Assembly (NCBI GenBank): GCA_964453035.1
Contig: CAYVOX010000028.1
Coordinates: 1-27,615 of the forward strand
Direction: 5' to 3'
Length of the DNA: 27,615 nt
Origin: CAYVOX01 sp964453035
Lineage (GTDB): Bacteria; Chloroflexota; Anaerolineae; Anaerolineales; Anaerolineaceae
Positions 14,187 to 21,886 of the stretch are shown in pieces. Each line of letters opens with the position of its first letter. Position 1 is the first letter of the stretch. The notes under the pieces are model-generated. The model was not told the DNA's origin and searched no databases. It was given only the letters and a program-made list of their open reading frames with translations. The position numbers and the translations under genes were made by a program.

Positions 14187-15407
14187 TTAACGGTTGCGGT
14201 CGGCGGGTTCTTCACTGTTGGCTTTGGCGCGGCGATTGCGCAGGAAAGCGGGCACATCGAGGTCTTCGGTGTTTATCACCACGCGTTTGAATCCATTGCC
14301 GTAGTTTTCCTGACCTTCCGAGTGCGCCAGAACAGGCTGTTCCACGCGCGGCTCAACGGCGGGGCGCTGGCGCTGGATGGAGGGGGTGTCCTCAACCCGC
14401 ATAGGGCGTTTTTCGGATAAAGGGACGGCCGGCCGTTCAATGCTGGCGGTGCGGTCGAAACCGGTGGCGATGACGGTGATGCGCATTTCATCACCGAGGT
14501 TGGGATCCACCACGGCGCCAAAGATGAGGTTGACATCGGGGTGGGCGGTTTCTTTGATGATGGCGGCGGCCTGGTTGACCTCGAAGAGGGTCATGTTGGG
14601 GCCACCGGTTACGTTGAAGAGGATGCCGCGGGCACCGTCAATGGTAATATCCAGCAGCTGGCTGGAAATAGCCATTTCGGCGGCGATGCGGGCGCGGTCT
14701 TCACCTGAGGCGTGCCCGACAGCCATGAGAGCGGCGCCGCCTTCGGACATGATGGCGCGGACATCGGCGAAGTCGAGGTTGATGAGGCCGGGCACTGTGA
14801 TGAGCTCAGAGATGCCCTGGATGCCCTGGCGTAGAACGTCATCGGCGGTGCGGAAGGCGTCCTGCAGGCTGGCGCGCTTATCAACAATCTGGAGCAGGCG
14901 GTCATTGGGGATTACGATGAGGGTATCGGCATGCTCTTTGAGTTTGGCGATGCCCTGCTCAGCAGATTGGGAGCGGCGCGCGCCTTCGAAGGTGAAGGGG
15001 CGAGTGACGACGCCGATGGTGAGGGCGCCAACTTCCTTGGCAATTTGAGCAACGATGGGCGCAGCGCCGGTCCCCGTACCTCCGCCCAGGCCGGCGGTGA
15101 CGAAGATCATATCGCTGCCTTTGAGGACTTCGTACAGATCCTCAGCGGATTCCTCAGCTGCCTTGCGGCCCATTTCTGGGTTGCCGCCGGCGCCCAGTCC
15201 GCGGGTGACCTTCTCGCCGATGCGAACGCGGGTGGGAGCTTTGGATAACAATAGCGCCTGCGCATCCGTGTTGACGGTGATGAACTCGATGCCCTGCAAG
15301 CCTTCTTCAATCATGCGATTGACGGCATTGCAGCCACCACCGCCCACGCCAATGACCTTGATGCGGGCAAAAGATTCGGGTGTTTGGGGTTGTGTGTTCT
15401 GGTCCAT
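14187..15407 (-). CDS. ftsZ: Cell division protein FtsZ
   Basis: FtsZ is the tubulin-like GTPase that polymerises into the cytokinetic ring. The 406-residue product has the GTPase domain with VGGGGCNAVNRM (21-32), the tubulin signature GGGTGTGAAP (108-117) and the T7 loop NLDFADVRAIM that completes the neighbour's catalytic site. A disordered linker leads to a conserved C-terminal peptide DLDVPAFLRNRR (382-393), which binds FtsA; a 13-residue charged tail follows. ATG at 15407 has GGAGG five bases upstream, so earlier in-frame starts (15512, 15419) are rejected. It is the last gene of the dcw run, 67 bases after ftsA, with a small hairpin in between. Confidence 0.98.
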   Translation of the reverse strand: MDQNTQPQTPESFARIKVIGVGGGGCNAVNRMIEEGLQGIEFITVNTDAQALLLSKAPTRVRIGEKVTRGLGAGGNPEMGRKAAEESAEDLYEVLKGSDMIFVTAGLGGGTGTGAAPIVAQIAKEVGALTIGVVTRPFTFEGARRSQSAEQGIAKLKEHADTLIVIPNDRLLQIVDKRASLQDAFRTADDVLRQGIQGISELITVPGLINLDFADVRAIMSEGGAALMAVGHASGEDRARIAAEMAISSQLLDITIDGARGILFNVTGGPNMTLFEVNQAAAIIKETAHPDVNLIFGAVVDPNLGDEMRITVIATGFDRTASIERPAVPLSEKRPMRVEDTPSIQRQRPAVEPRVEQPVLAHSEGQENYGNGFKRVVINTEDLDVPAFLRNRRAKANSEEPADRNR

Positions 15408-15453
15408 TTTTTCCTCCATAAGGTTTGAATGATCTTTTGATGCCAAAGTTGAT

Positions 15454-15470
15454 AGGCGCGCTGGGCGCCT
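15454..15470 (-). other. Small hairpin in the ftsA-ftsZ gap
   Basis: AGGCGC (15454-15459) pairs with GCGCCT (15465-15470) around a five-base loop. It is flanked by GAT and ATC, which can extend the stem over a bulge. No U-tract follows on the minus strand. It could act as an RNA stability or processing element upstream of ftsZ. Confidence 0.4.
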
Positions 15471-15474
15471 TTGA

Positions 15475-16707
15475 TCACGGGAGAATGCGTTTGACGAGGT
15501 CGAAGAATCCATTTAGGAATCCTTTCTCTCCTTTCTTGTGGCGCTTGTCCTTTGAGCCGGCGGAGGTTTCATTCATCATCAACGCCCAGTAGAGCAAGCC
15601 AACACTGGTTGAATACGCCGGAGAGTGGAGCTGGTCCACAAGGCCGACCAGGTTCTCCGGGCGAGCGATGCGCACGGGCAGCCCTAATACCTCACTGGCG
15701 AGGGCGCGGATGCCCGGCAGGTTGCTTGTGCCGCCGGTGAGTACCATTCCGGCAGGCAGCAGGCCGTCGTAGCCTGAGCGCTTGATTTCTTGCAAAACCA
15801 GCTCAAAAATCTCTTCAACGCGCGCCTCGATGATGTTGGCCAGTTCTCTGCGCTTGACGTTGACGGGCTGGTCTTCTCCGAAGGAGCGAACGGCGAGGTT
15901 CTCTTCTTCGGGGATTTCTGATTGAACGGCATGACCGAACTGCTTTTTGACATCCTCAGCCTGGGAGAGCGGCAGGCGCAGGCCGTGGGCGATATCGTTG
16001 GTGATGTGGTTGCCGCCGACGGCTAAAACCATGGTGTGCCAGACATCACCATCAATGTAAATGGCCAGGTCGGTGGTGCCGCCGCCAATATCGCACACCA
16101 CGGCGCCCATCTGGCGTTCGGTTTCGGAGAGGACGGCTTCAGCTGAGGCCAGGGGGTTGAGGACGAACTGCGAAACCTCAACGCCGGAAGCAGAAACGCA
16201 CTGGCGCAGGTTTTCAACCGTGGAGGCGGAAGCGGTGATGATGTGGGCTTCCACTTCCAGGCGGTAGCCATGCATACCAATCGGCGTATGGATTGAATCC
16301 TGACCATCCACGATGAAACCGCGCTGGAGAATGTGGATTATCTCGCGGTTGTGGGGGATGGCAATGGCCTGGGCAGCATCGAGGGCGCGGGCTACGTCAT
16401 CCTGGGTGATTACGCCGCCGGAAATGCCTACCACGCCTCGGCTGTTGATAGAGGAGACGTGCGAGCCTGCCAGGCTGACCAGGGCTGAAGTGATCTCCAC
16501 GCCGGAGGTGCGCTGGGCTTTCTCGATGGAACGGGCGACCGACTGGGAGGCTGCGTTGATATCCACGATATTCCCCTTGCGGATGCCGGCGGATGGCTCA
16601 ATGCCGACGCCCAGGATGCGCATGCTGCGTTCGCCTTCAACGCGCGCTACCAGGGTGCAGACTTTGGTTGTGCCAATATCAATTGCGACAACAATCGGTT
16701 CATCCAT
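15475..16707 (-). CDS. ftsA: Cell division protein FtsA
   Basis: FtsA is an actin-fold ATPase that tethers FtsZ filaments to the membrane and recruits later divisome proteins. The 410-residue protein has the phosphate-1 motif AIDIGTTKVCTLVA (8-21), an inserted 1C domain (about 80-170) with SVARSIEKAQRTSG just before it, the phosphate-2 motif VCDIGGGTTDLAIY and the adenosine motif LTGGTSNLPGI. The last 19 residues (392-410, including GFLNGFFDLVKRILP) form a plausible amphipathic membrane-targeting helix. ATG at 16707 has GGAG nine bases upstream. It is two bases from the ftsQ stop and is followed by ftsZ, the classical order. Confidence 0.97.
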   Translation of the reverse strand: MDEPIVVAIDIGTTKVCTLVARVEGERSMRILGVGIEPSAGIRKGNIVDINAASQSVARSIEKAQRTSGVEITSALVSLAGSHVSSINSRGVVGISGGVITQDDVARALDAAQAIAIPHNREIIHILQRGFIVDGQDSIHTPIGMHGYRLEVEAHIITASASTVENLRQCVSASGVEVSQFVLNPLASAEAVLSETERQMGAVVCDIGGGTTDLAIYIDGDVWHTMVLAVGGNHITNDIAHGLRLPLSQAEDVKKQFGHAVQSEIPEEENLAVRSFGEDQPVNVKRRELANIIEARVEEIFELVLQEIKRSGYDGLLPAGMVLTGGTSNLPGIRALASEVLGLPVRIARPENLVGLVDQLHSPAYSTSVGLLYWALMMNETSAGSKDKRHKKGEKGFLNGFFDLVKRILP

Positions 16708-16709
16708 AA

Positions 16710-17738
16710 CTAACGCTCCAGACGGTAATAAGGTGCATCGAGATTCTCGATACTGATGAGGGCGGGCTTGATTTTTTGAGCAGTCAACTGAGTGACGATG
16801 GCTTCGTACATCGCCAGTTTCATTTCAAGGTCGTCGAGGGTGTGACCGAAATAAACAGTCCAACCGCGTGAGTCCTTCCAACCAAAGCCGCGGGCGGCGC
16901 TGTAGGTGAGGATGGAGCCCTTGGGAACATGCGGGTTGAGGGTAAGAGCAGCCGCAACCACATCCAGCTTGACGCGCGCCCCGGAGTAAAGCACCTTCAT
17001 GGGGGTGGCGGTGGGCTGGGAGGTGGGCGTTTTGCCGGTGATTTCATCGGATTTGACCACCAGAGAGGGGTAGGGTGGGGGTGCGTCAGAGGACTCGACG
17101 GTGACCGCCGGGGCAGCCTCACCACGGGCGGCAAAGGCATAACCCTGGGCGTCAATCCACAGCACCTGGTCTTTCTGCTTCCAGGCGAGGATGGGAGCGC
17201 GCTCTGCGGCGGTAACGCTGACGAAAGCTGGCAGCCCGACCTTGATGGAGATATCGGTCAGCTCTGGGAAGGACTTGCCAAGCGAGGCGCGGATGGTTTC
17301 AGGATCAACGGAAAAGATCTGCTTGCCGTTCAGCTTAAGAACGGCTTCGATATCGTTGACATTCAGGCGGCTGAAACCGTTCAACTGGGCAGCCTTGACC
17401 TTGAAGGTATCCGTAGAGAGCGCAAAGAGCAGGGCGGCGCTGAGGAGCAGGACGAGCAAGCCGGAAAGGATGCGCCAGCCGGGGCGGATGACCGGAACAG
17501 CGGGGGTTGCCAGTTCCACATTGGAACCCAGGTTTAGGAAAAAGATACGGCGGGGGCGCGTTTTGGAGGCGCGTTGCATGAGCGGGCGGCCGGTGCTGAC
17601 GCCGCGGACGGTGACGGGTGGGGTGGCGCGGGGGACCCGAGAATAGGTGTTGACGCGCTCCAGGCGCTGGCTGGTCTGCTCTGTGCGGCGCTGGCGTAAT
17701 TTTTGCGCGCGGCTGGCGGCGGTGTTGGATGAGGTCAT
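16710..17738 (-). CDS. ftsQ: Cell division protein FtsQ/DivIB
   Basis: FtsQ is a bitopic membrane protein that links early and late divisome proteins through its extracytoplasmic POTRA domain. The 342-residue product has a long basic, Arg-rich cytoplasmic tail (1-88), one membrane segment (about 89-108) and a POTRA-like region (about 112-182, with QLNGFSRLNVNDI). The region ending ILAWKQKDQVLWIDAQGYAF is typical of FtsQ. A Pro/Ser/Thr-rich insert near 210-245 precedes the C-terminal domain and looks like a disordered linker. The ATG overlaps the ddl stop by four bases (17735-17738). Sequence conservation of FtsQ is low, but position between ddl and ftsA and the topology make the call firm. 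Confidence 0.92.
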   Translation of the reverse strand: MTSSNTAASRAQKLRQRRTEQTSQRLERVNTYSRVPRATPPVTVRGVSTGRPLMQRASKTRPRRIFFLNLGSNVELATPAVPVIRPGWRILSGLLVLLLSAALLFALSTDTFKVKAAQLNGFSRLNVNDIEAVLKLNGKQIFSVDPETIRASLGKSFPELTDISIKVGLPAFVSVTAAERAPILAWKQKDQVLWIDAQGYAFAARGEAAPAVTVESSDAPPPYPSLVVKSDEITGKTPTSQPTATPMKVLYSGARVKLDVVAAALTLNPHVPKGSILTYSAARGFGWKDSRGWTVYFGHTLDDLEMKLAMYEAIVTQLTAQKIKPALISIENLDAPYYRLER

Positions 17739-18841
17739 GAGGCGCTCCCGAAATGGCGTTCTGTGCGGTCGCGGTCGGCCTTGCGCTCCATAGCCAGATC
17801 AATGAGGCGGTCAATGAGAGCGGCGTAGGAGAGGCCGGAGGCTTCCCACAACTTGGGGTACATGCTGATGCTGGTAAAACCGGGGATGGTGTTGACTTCG
17901 CTGACGAAAATGGCCTGCGTTTTGCGGTCCATGAGGAAGTCCACGCGCGCCATCCCACTGCAATCGATAGAACGATAAACCCTGACAGCGGTCTGCTGCA
18001 GATTGGTTGTGACCTGTTGCGGAAGGTCTGCCGGGATCATCAGGGCGGAAAGTCCATCAATATACTTGGCTTTGTAACTGTAAAAGTCATCGCTGGGGAC
18101 AATTTCGCCGGGCAGGGAGGCCTGTGGGTCATCGTTACCCAGGACGCTGATTTCAATTTCGCGAGGATTTTCCAACCCGCGTTCGACAAGGATGCGGCGG
18201 TCGAAGCGGGCTGCTTCCATCAGACCCTCGAGCAGATCGGCGCGGGAACGGCACTTGGTGATTCCGACCGAAGAACCGAGGTTGGCAGGCTTGGTGAAGA
18301 GCGGGTAGGGAGCCAGGGCTTCGATCTGCTTCAATAGAGATTCTGTAACCTGGCTGACCTCACTGCGGGTGAAGGTGAGGGAAGGAAGAACGGGGACGGC
18401 GTTGGCGCGCATGACCTCTTTGAAAAGGGCTTTATCCATGCCGACAGAGGATGCCAGAACACCAGCGCCAACGTAGGCGATGTCGTTCAGCTCAAGCAAA
18501 CCCTGCAGAGTGCCGTCCTCGCCATAAGTGCCGTGCAGGACGGGAAAAACCACATCCAGGCGGGCGAGCGGCTGGAGCGCGCTGCCGCGAACAGCATAGA
18601 GGGTAGCATCACCGGCGGTGGGCAGCAAGACGACGGGGGTGAGCCCGGCGGTGGTGCCCTTCGAGAGGGCAGTGAGGGGATCTTCTCCGGTAAACCACTG
18701 GCCTTCTGGGGTGATGCCGATGGGGATAATCGCATAGCGCGAGCGGTCAATCACAGCCAGGACGGAGCGCGCGGAACTGAGCGAGACTTGATGCTCGCCC
18801 GACCGTCCGCCAAAGAGAACTGCCACGCTCAGTTTAGCCAT
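17735..18841 (-). CDS. ddl: D-alanine--D-alanine ligase
   Basis: Ddl joins two D-alanines with ATP to make the dipeptide that MurF adds to the peptidoglycan precursor. The 368-residue protein has FGGRSGEHQVSLSSAR (10-25, Glu16 at the first D-Ala site), HGTYGEDG, the ATP-grasp KPANLGSSVG, an omega-loop with FYSYKAKY, and EVNTIPGFTSISMYPKLW for Mg2+ and product binding. The Tyr in the SYKAKY loop fits D-Ala-D-Ala rather than D-Ala-D-Lac ligases. I use ATG at 18841 (MAKLSVAVLFGG), the usual family start. An in-frame TTG at 18868 inside murB also has GGAG upstream. The gap to murB is four bases. Confidence 0.96.
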   Translation of the reverse strand: MAKLSVAVLFGGRSGEHQVSLSSARSVLAVIDRSRYAIIPIGITPEGQWFTGEDPLTALSKGTTAGLTPVVLLPTAGDATLYAVRGSALQPLARLDVVFPVLHGTYGEDGTLQGLLELNDIAYVGAGVLASSVGMDKALFKEVMRANAVPVLPSLTFTRSEVSQVTESLLKQIEALAPYPLFTKPANLGSSVGITKCRSRADLLEGLMEAARFDRRILVERGLENPREIEISVLGNDDPQASLPGEIVPSDDFYSYKAKYIDGLSALMIPADLPQQVTTNLQQTAVRVYRSIDCSGMARVDFLMDRKTQAIFVSEVNTIPGFTSISMYPKLWEASGLSYAALIDRLIDLAMERKADRDRTERHFGSAS

Positions 18842-18845
18842 TGGG

Positions 18846-19769
18846 TCACCATTCTCCGACCAATTCAACTTCTAGCTCCAGTTTGACGCCAAATTTCTCA
18901 AAGACGGTATCCTGCGCCAGTTTAATCAATTTGCCAATATCAGCGGCGGCAGCCTTTTTATCGTTGATGAAGAAATTGGCATGCACATTGCTGATGATAG
19001 CGCCGCCGATGCGGGTGCCTTTGAGTCCGGCTGCTTCAATCAGGCGCCCAGCGTAATCGCCGGGGGGGTTCTTGAACATGGAACCGAGGCTGGCGCCCGG
19101 CGGCTGGGTGCGGCGGCGTTTGGCGGCAAATTCATCCATCCTGGCCTGCACCTCCGCAGGGGTGCTGAAGGTAAGCTGCAGGCGGGCTGCCAGGATGACA
19201 GCTTCGGCGGGGTTGCGCTTGAGGGTGCTGGTGCGGTAATCAAAGGCCATTTGCTCACCCTTCCAGGTTTCTCTACCCTTTTTACGGTGCAAGATTTCTG
19301 CCAGGACGAGGTTGGAAGCCATATCGCCGCCGTGAGCGCCCGCGTTGCCGTAAACAGCGCCACCGACCGTGCCGGGGATGGTTGCAGCCCATTCCAGGCC
19401 GCTGAGACCACGCAAAGCCACCTGTCGAGCCAGCGCACCAAGATTGGCGCCGGATTCAACCCATACGGTGGGAGGAGCAGTGTGAACATCAATTTTGACC
19501 GTCTTGGCGCGGTTGATGATAACCACCCCGCGCAAGCCGCGGTCGCTGAAGAGGACGTTGGAACCGCTGCCGAGGATGTAGAACGGGGCATTGAGCGCCC
19601 ACAACTGGCGCACCGTCTCTTCCAGCTCGCCGGCGGTGTGAACGATGAGCAGGCCATCCGCCGGACCACCGACATGGGCGGTGGTGTAATTGGCCATGCA
19701 GACGTTCTCCTGGAGGTGGGAGCCGTAGATAGCGCGGAGTTGATCCATCAGCGAAGCGGTACGAGCCAT
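18846..19769 (-). CDS. murB: UDP-N-acetylenolpyruvoylglucosamine reductase MurB
   Basis: MurB reduces UDP-GlcNAc-enolpyruvate to UDP-MurNAc with NADPH and FAD. The 307-residue protein has the FAD-binding segment YILGSGSNVLFSDRGLRG, PGTVGGAVYGNAGAHGGDM, and GSMFKNP with the catalytic serine. These are followed by AGRLIEAAGLKG and SNVHANFFIN. The length and lack of the long insertion fit the short type II MurB. The final ELEVELVGEW matches the family C-terminus with its catalytic glutamate. ATG at 19769 has GAGG just upstream. It sits eleven bases after a 60-residue unknown gene. Confidence 0.96.
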   Translation of the reverse strand: MARTASLMDQLRAIYGSHLQENVCMANYTTAHVGGPADGLLIVHTAGELEETVRQLWALNAPFYILGSGSNVLFSDRGLRGVVIINRAKTVKIDVHTAPPTVWVESGANLGALARQVALRGLSGLEWAATIPGTVGGAVYGNAGAHGGDMASNLVLAEILHRKKGRETWKGEQMAFDYRTSTLKRNPAEAVILAARLQLTFSTPAEVQARMDEFAAKRRRTQPPGASLGSMFKNPPGDYAGRLIEAAGLKGTRIGGAIISNVHANFFINDKKAAAADIGKLIKLAQDTVFEKFGVKLELEVELVGEW

Positions 19770-19780
19770 TGATCCTCTGG

Positions 19781-19963
19781 TTATACCGATTTTAAGAATT
19801 CAATCAGCTTGCTGACCATTTCTTTGCGCTCTTTTTCGGTCAGTCGAGCATAACTGGCGGGGGTAATCTCCTCAAGAGAGGGGGTTGCCCGGGTGGAACC
19901 GGCAAGGTGGAGCTTGGGGGCGGCAGAGCGCGATTCGAAGGTACGTTTGGTTGTGTCAGGCAT
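19781..19963 (-). CDS. Small unrecognised protein between murC and murB
   Basis: This 60-residue gene has ATG at 19963 with a strong GGGAG seven bases upstream. It overlaps the murC stop by eight bases and ends eleven bases before murB, so it is embedded in the dcw operon and very probably translated. The protein begins MPDTTKRTFESR, is basic and polar, and ends in a likely amphipathic helix (LTEKERKEMVSKLIEFLKS, about 41-59). No signal peptide or membrane segment is seen. I do not recognise a family. It might be a small division or cell-wall regulator by location, but that is only inference. The same frame stays open to 20353 inside murC, but that extension is antisense-free shadow with low-complexity Pro/Ser content. 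Confidence 0.7.
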   Translation of the reverse strand: MPDTTKRTFESRSAAPKLHLAGSTRATPSLEEITPASYARLTEKERKEMVSKLIEFLKSV

Positions 19964-21350
19964 GGTTGGTCTCCCGTTTGGAAAGGATATCGAAAACCTG
20001 CTGGCTGACCTGGTCGGCATCTCCGGCGGAGAGCACCAGGAGCACATCAGAGGGGCGTAAACCGGCAACCAGTTGCGCGGCGGCCTCCGGCAAGGTTGCG
20101 GCAAAGTGAGCACTGGGATGGGGCATCTGGGCCACCAGGTCGGCGGCGGAGAAGCGCGAGGAGGACTCGCGGGCGCCGTAAACCTCAGTGACGATGACCT
20201 GGTCGGCATCGGCGAAGGCCATTTTGAAGGCTTCGAGGAGGGTGAGGGTGCGCGAGAAGGTGTGGGGCTGCCAGAGCGCCCAGATGCGGCGGTTGGGATA
20301 GCGCAGGCGGGCTGCGGCAAGGGTGGCGCGAATTTCGGTGGGGTGATGCGCATAGTCGTCTATGATGGTCACGCCGCTAGCTTCGCCGCGTAGGTCAAAG
20401 CGCCGCCCGGCACCGGTGAATAGAGCCAGGGCATCGGCGGCAAGCTGCGCATCCAGGCCCATGCGGTGCATCAGACCAATAACGGCAAGGGCGTTGCGAA
20501 CGTTGTGCTGACCGGGTACCTGCAGGCTGACCTCGGCAAGCACCTGTGAAGATTGCTCTCTGGGATTGTAGCGCACGGTGAAATCACACCCGCCGCGCCG
20601 GTTGGCGGTGACGTGGACGGCCTGGTAGGTGGTGGTGGAGGCGTAACCGTAGGTGAAGGTGTGGGTGAGGGGCGGATTTGAGGCTGCCAGGGCAAGCGAT
20701 TCAGGATCCTCGGCGCTGGCAAACAGGCTGCCACCGGGTTGCAGGCGCTGAACGAAGCGCCCAAAAGCCTGGCGGTAGTCGGCAAGGGTAGGGAAACAAT
20801 CGGGATGGTCGTGTTCGATGACGGTGAGCACAATCCAATCGGGTGAGAGGCCGAGGAACATGTTATCGTACTCGTCAGCTTCGATGACGAAGACGCTGCC
20901 TGTTCCGTGGTGGGCATTGCAGCCCATGTTCTTTGCCACGCCGCCGATGATGAAGGAGGGGTCCTTTCCAAGATGGGTGAGAACCCAGGCTGCCATGGCG
21001 GTGGTGGTGGTTTTTCCGTGGGTGCCGGCAATGGCGATGACTTCCTTGCCATGCAGCAACTGCTCGAGGAATTCAGCGCGTTTGAGGACAGGGATGCCTG
21101 CATTTCGGGCAGCAACCACCTCGGGATTATCATCGGGCACAGCGGAGGATCGTATCACCAGTTCGGCGCCGGTGATGTTCCCGGCAGCATGACCACTGAA
21201 GATGCGCGCCCCAGCCCGGGAGAGTTCCTGGGCAAGCGGGGAGAGCACGCGGTCGGAGCCGCTCACGCTGCAGTCGCTTTCAAGAAGAAAGCGCGCAATA
21301 GATGAGAGGCCGCTGCCACCGATGCCGATGAGGTGAATGCGCTGTTTCAT
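19956..21350 (-). CDS. murC: UDP-N-acetylmuramate--L-alanine ligase MurC
   Basis: MurC adds L-alanine to UDP-MurNAc, the first peptide step. The 464-residue protein has an N-terminal Rossmann-like domain (HLIGIGGSGLSSIARFLL, about 5-22), the ATP loop AGTHGKTTTT (108-117), EADEYDNMFLGLSP, IEHDHPDCF where other MurC proteins usually have a DHLD-type sequence, and DYAHHPTE in the C-terminal domain. ATG at 21350 gives the standard MKQRIHLIGIGGSG start and overlaps the stop of the preceding gene by four bases, suggesting coupling. An in-frame start at 21422 lies deep in the neighbour and is rejected. The related Mpl recycling ligase is less likely because of the dcw context and N-terminus. Confidence 0.96.
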   Translation of the reverse strand: MKQRIHLIGIGGSGLSSIARFLLESDCSVSGSDRVLSPLAQELSRAGARIFSGHAAGNITGAELVIRSSAVPDDNPEVVAARNAGIPVLKRAEFLEQLLHGKEVIAIAGTHGKTTTTAMAAWVLTHLGKDPSFIIGGVAKNMGCNAHHGTGSVFVIEADEYDNMFLGLSPDWIVLTVIEHDHPDCFPTLADYRQAFGRFVQRLQPGGSLFASAEDPESLALAASNPPLTHTFTYGYASTTTYQAVHVTANRRGGCDFTVRYNPREQSSQVLAEVSLQVPGQHNVRNALAVIGLMHRMGLDAQLAADALALFTGAGRRFDLRGEASGVTIIDDYAHHPTEIRATLAAARLRYPNRRIWALWQPHTFSRTLTLLEAFKMAFADADQVIVTEVYGARESSSRFSAADLVAQMPHPSAHFAATLPEAAAQLVAGLRPSDVLLVLSAGDADQVSQQVFDILSKRETNHA

Positions 21351-21886
21351 AGGAAGACCACCAGTACGAAGGCAAATGCGATTGCCACCGCGAAGTAGAT
21401 GGTGGGGGTGCCCCACAACCACATGGGGGGGAGGAGAAGGAGCATATCCTTGGCGGTTGCGCTGAGATTGTTGACAATCAGGTCCGGGAAGGGGTAACGC
21501 GCCTTATCCAGGAAGAACCACAGGGTGCCAATCACCAGGTAACCGTTGAGGGCGCCGAGGAAAAGTCCGAGGAGCGAATCCTGGAGCTTTTCGCGCACGA
21601 ATTTTGTGGAACCAGCCAGACGAGCGATGTTAGGTCCCTGGTAGCCAAAGAAGACGAGGGCCATCAGGAGCAGGGTGCGGGCCCAGAAAACTGGCTGGGC
21701 GTCACCTTTTTCGGCGGCGAGGACGGCATCGCGGATGAAGGGGACAAATTGCTGCAGCACCGCCATGATGAACAGGGCGAGGATGACCGCAAAGGTGACC
21801 AGCAATTCCTTGGCCCAGCCGCGAATGGTGCCGATGATGGCAAAGAGGAATACAAACATCCAGAAGATGGCTTCGAGGTAAATCAC
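21347..21886 (-). CDS. CvpA-like integral membrane protein
   Basis: This 179-residue protein is very hydrophobic, with four or five probable membrane segments (about 3-20, 28-48, 65-83, 105-125, 159-178). The motif IGTIRGWAKELL between the first two segments and the overall layout resemble the CvpA family, named for colicin V production, whose molecular role is still debated. The assignment is by pattern and is moderate. GTG at 21886 has GGAGG seven bases upstream. It overlaps the murG stop by four bases and the murC start by four bases, so it is a full member of the dcw operon. Its position suggests an envelope or division role; that is inference. Confidence 0.65.
   Translation of the reverse strand: MIYLEAIFWMFVFLFAIIGTIRGWAKELLVTFAVILALFIMAVLQQFVPFIRDAVLAAEKGDAQPVFWARTLLLMALVFFGYQGPNIARLAGSTKFVREKLQDSLLGLFLGALNGYLVIGTLWFFLDKARYPFPDLIVNNLSATAKDMLLLLPPMWLWGTPTIYFAVAIAFAFVLVVFL

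Noticed and set aside
14377..15048. Long plus-strand open frame (223 codons) opposite ftsZ
   Set aside because: Antisense to FtsZ, low-complexity Ser/Arg/Met composition, no recognisable motif.
19964..20353. Upstream extension of the 60-residue dcw gene
   Set aside because: This part lies out of frame inside murC, is Pro/Ser-rich, and a strong ribosome binding site marks ATG at 19963 as the start.
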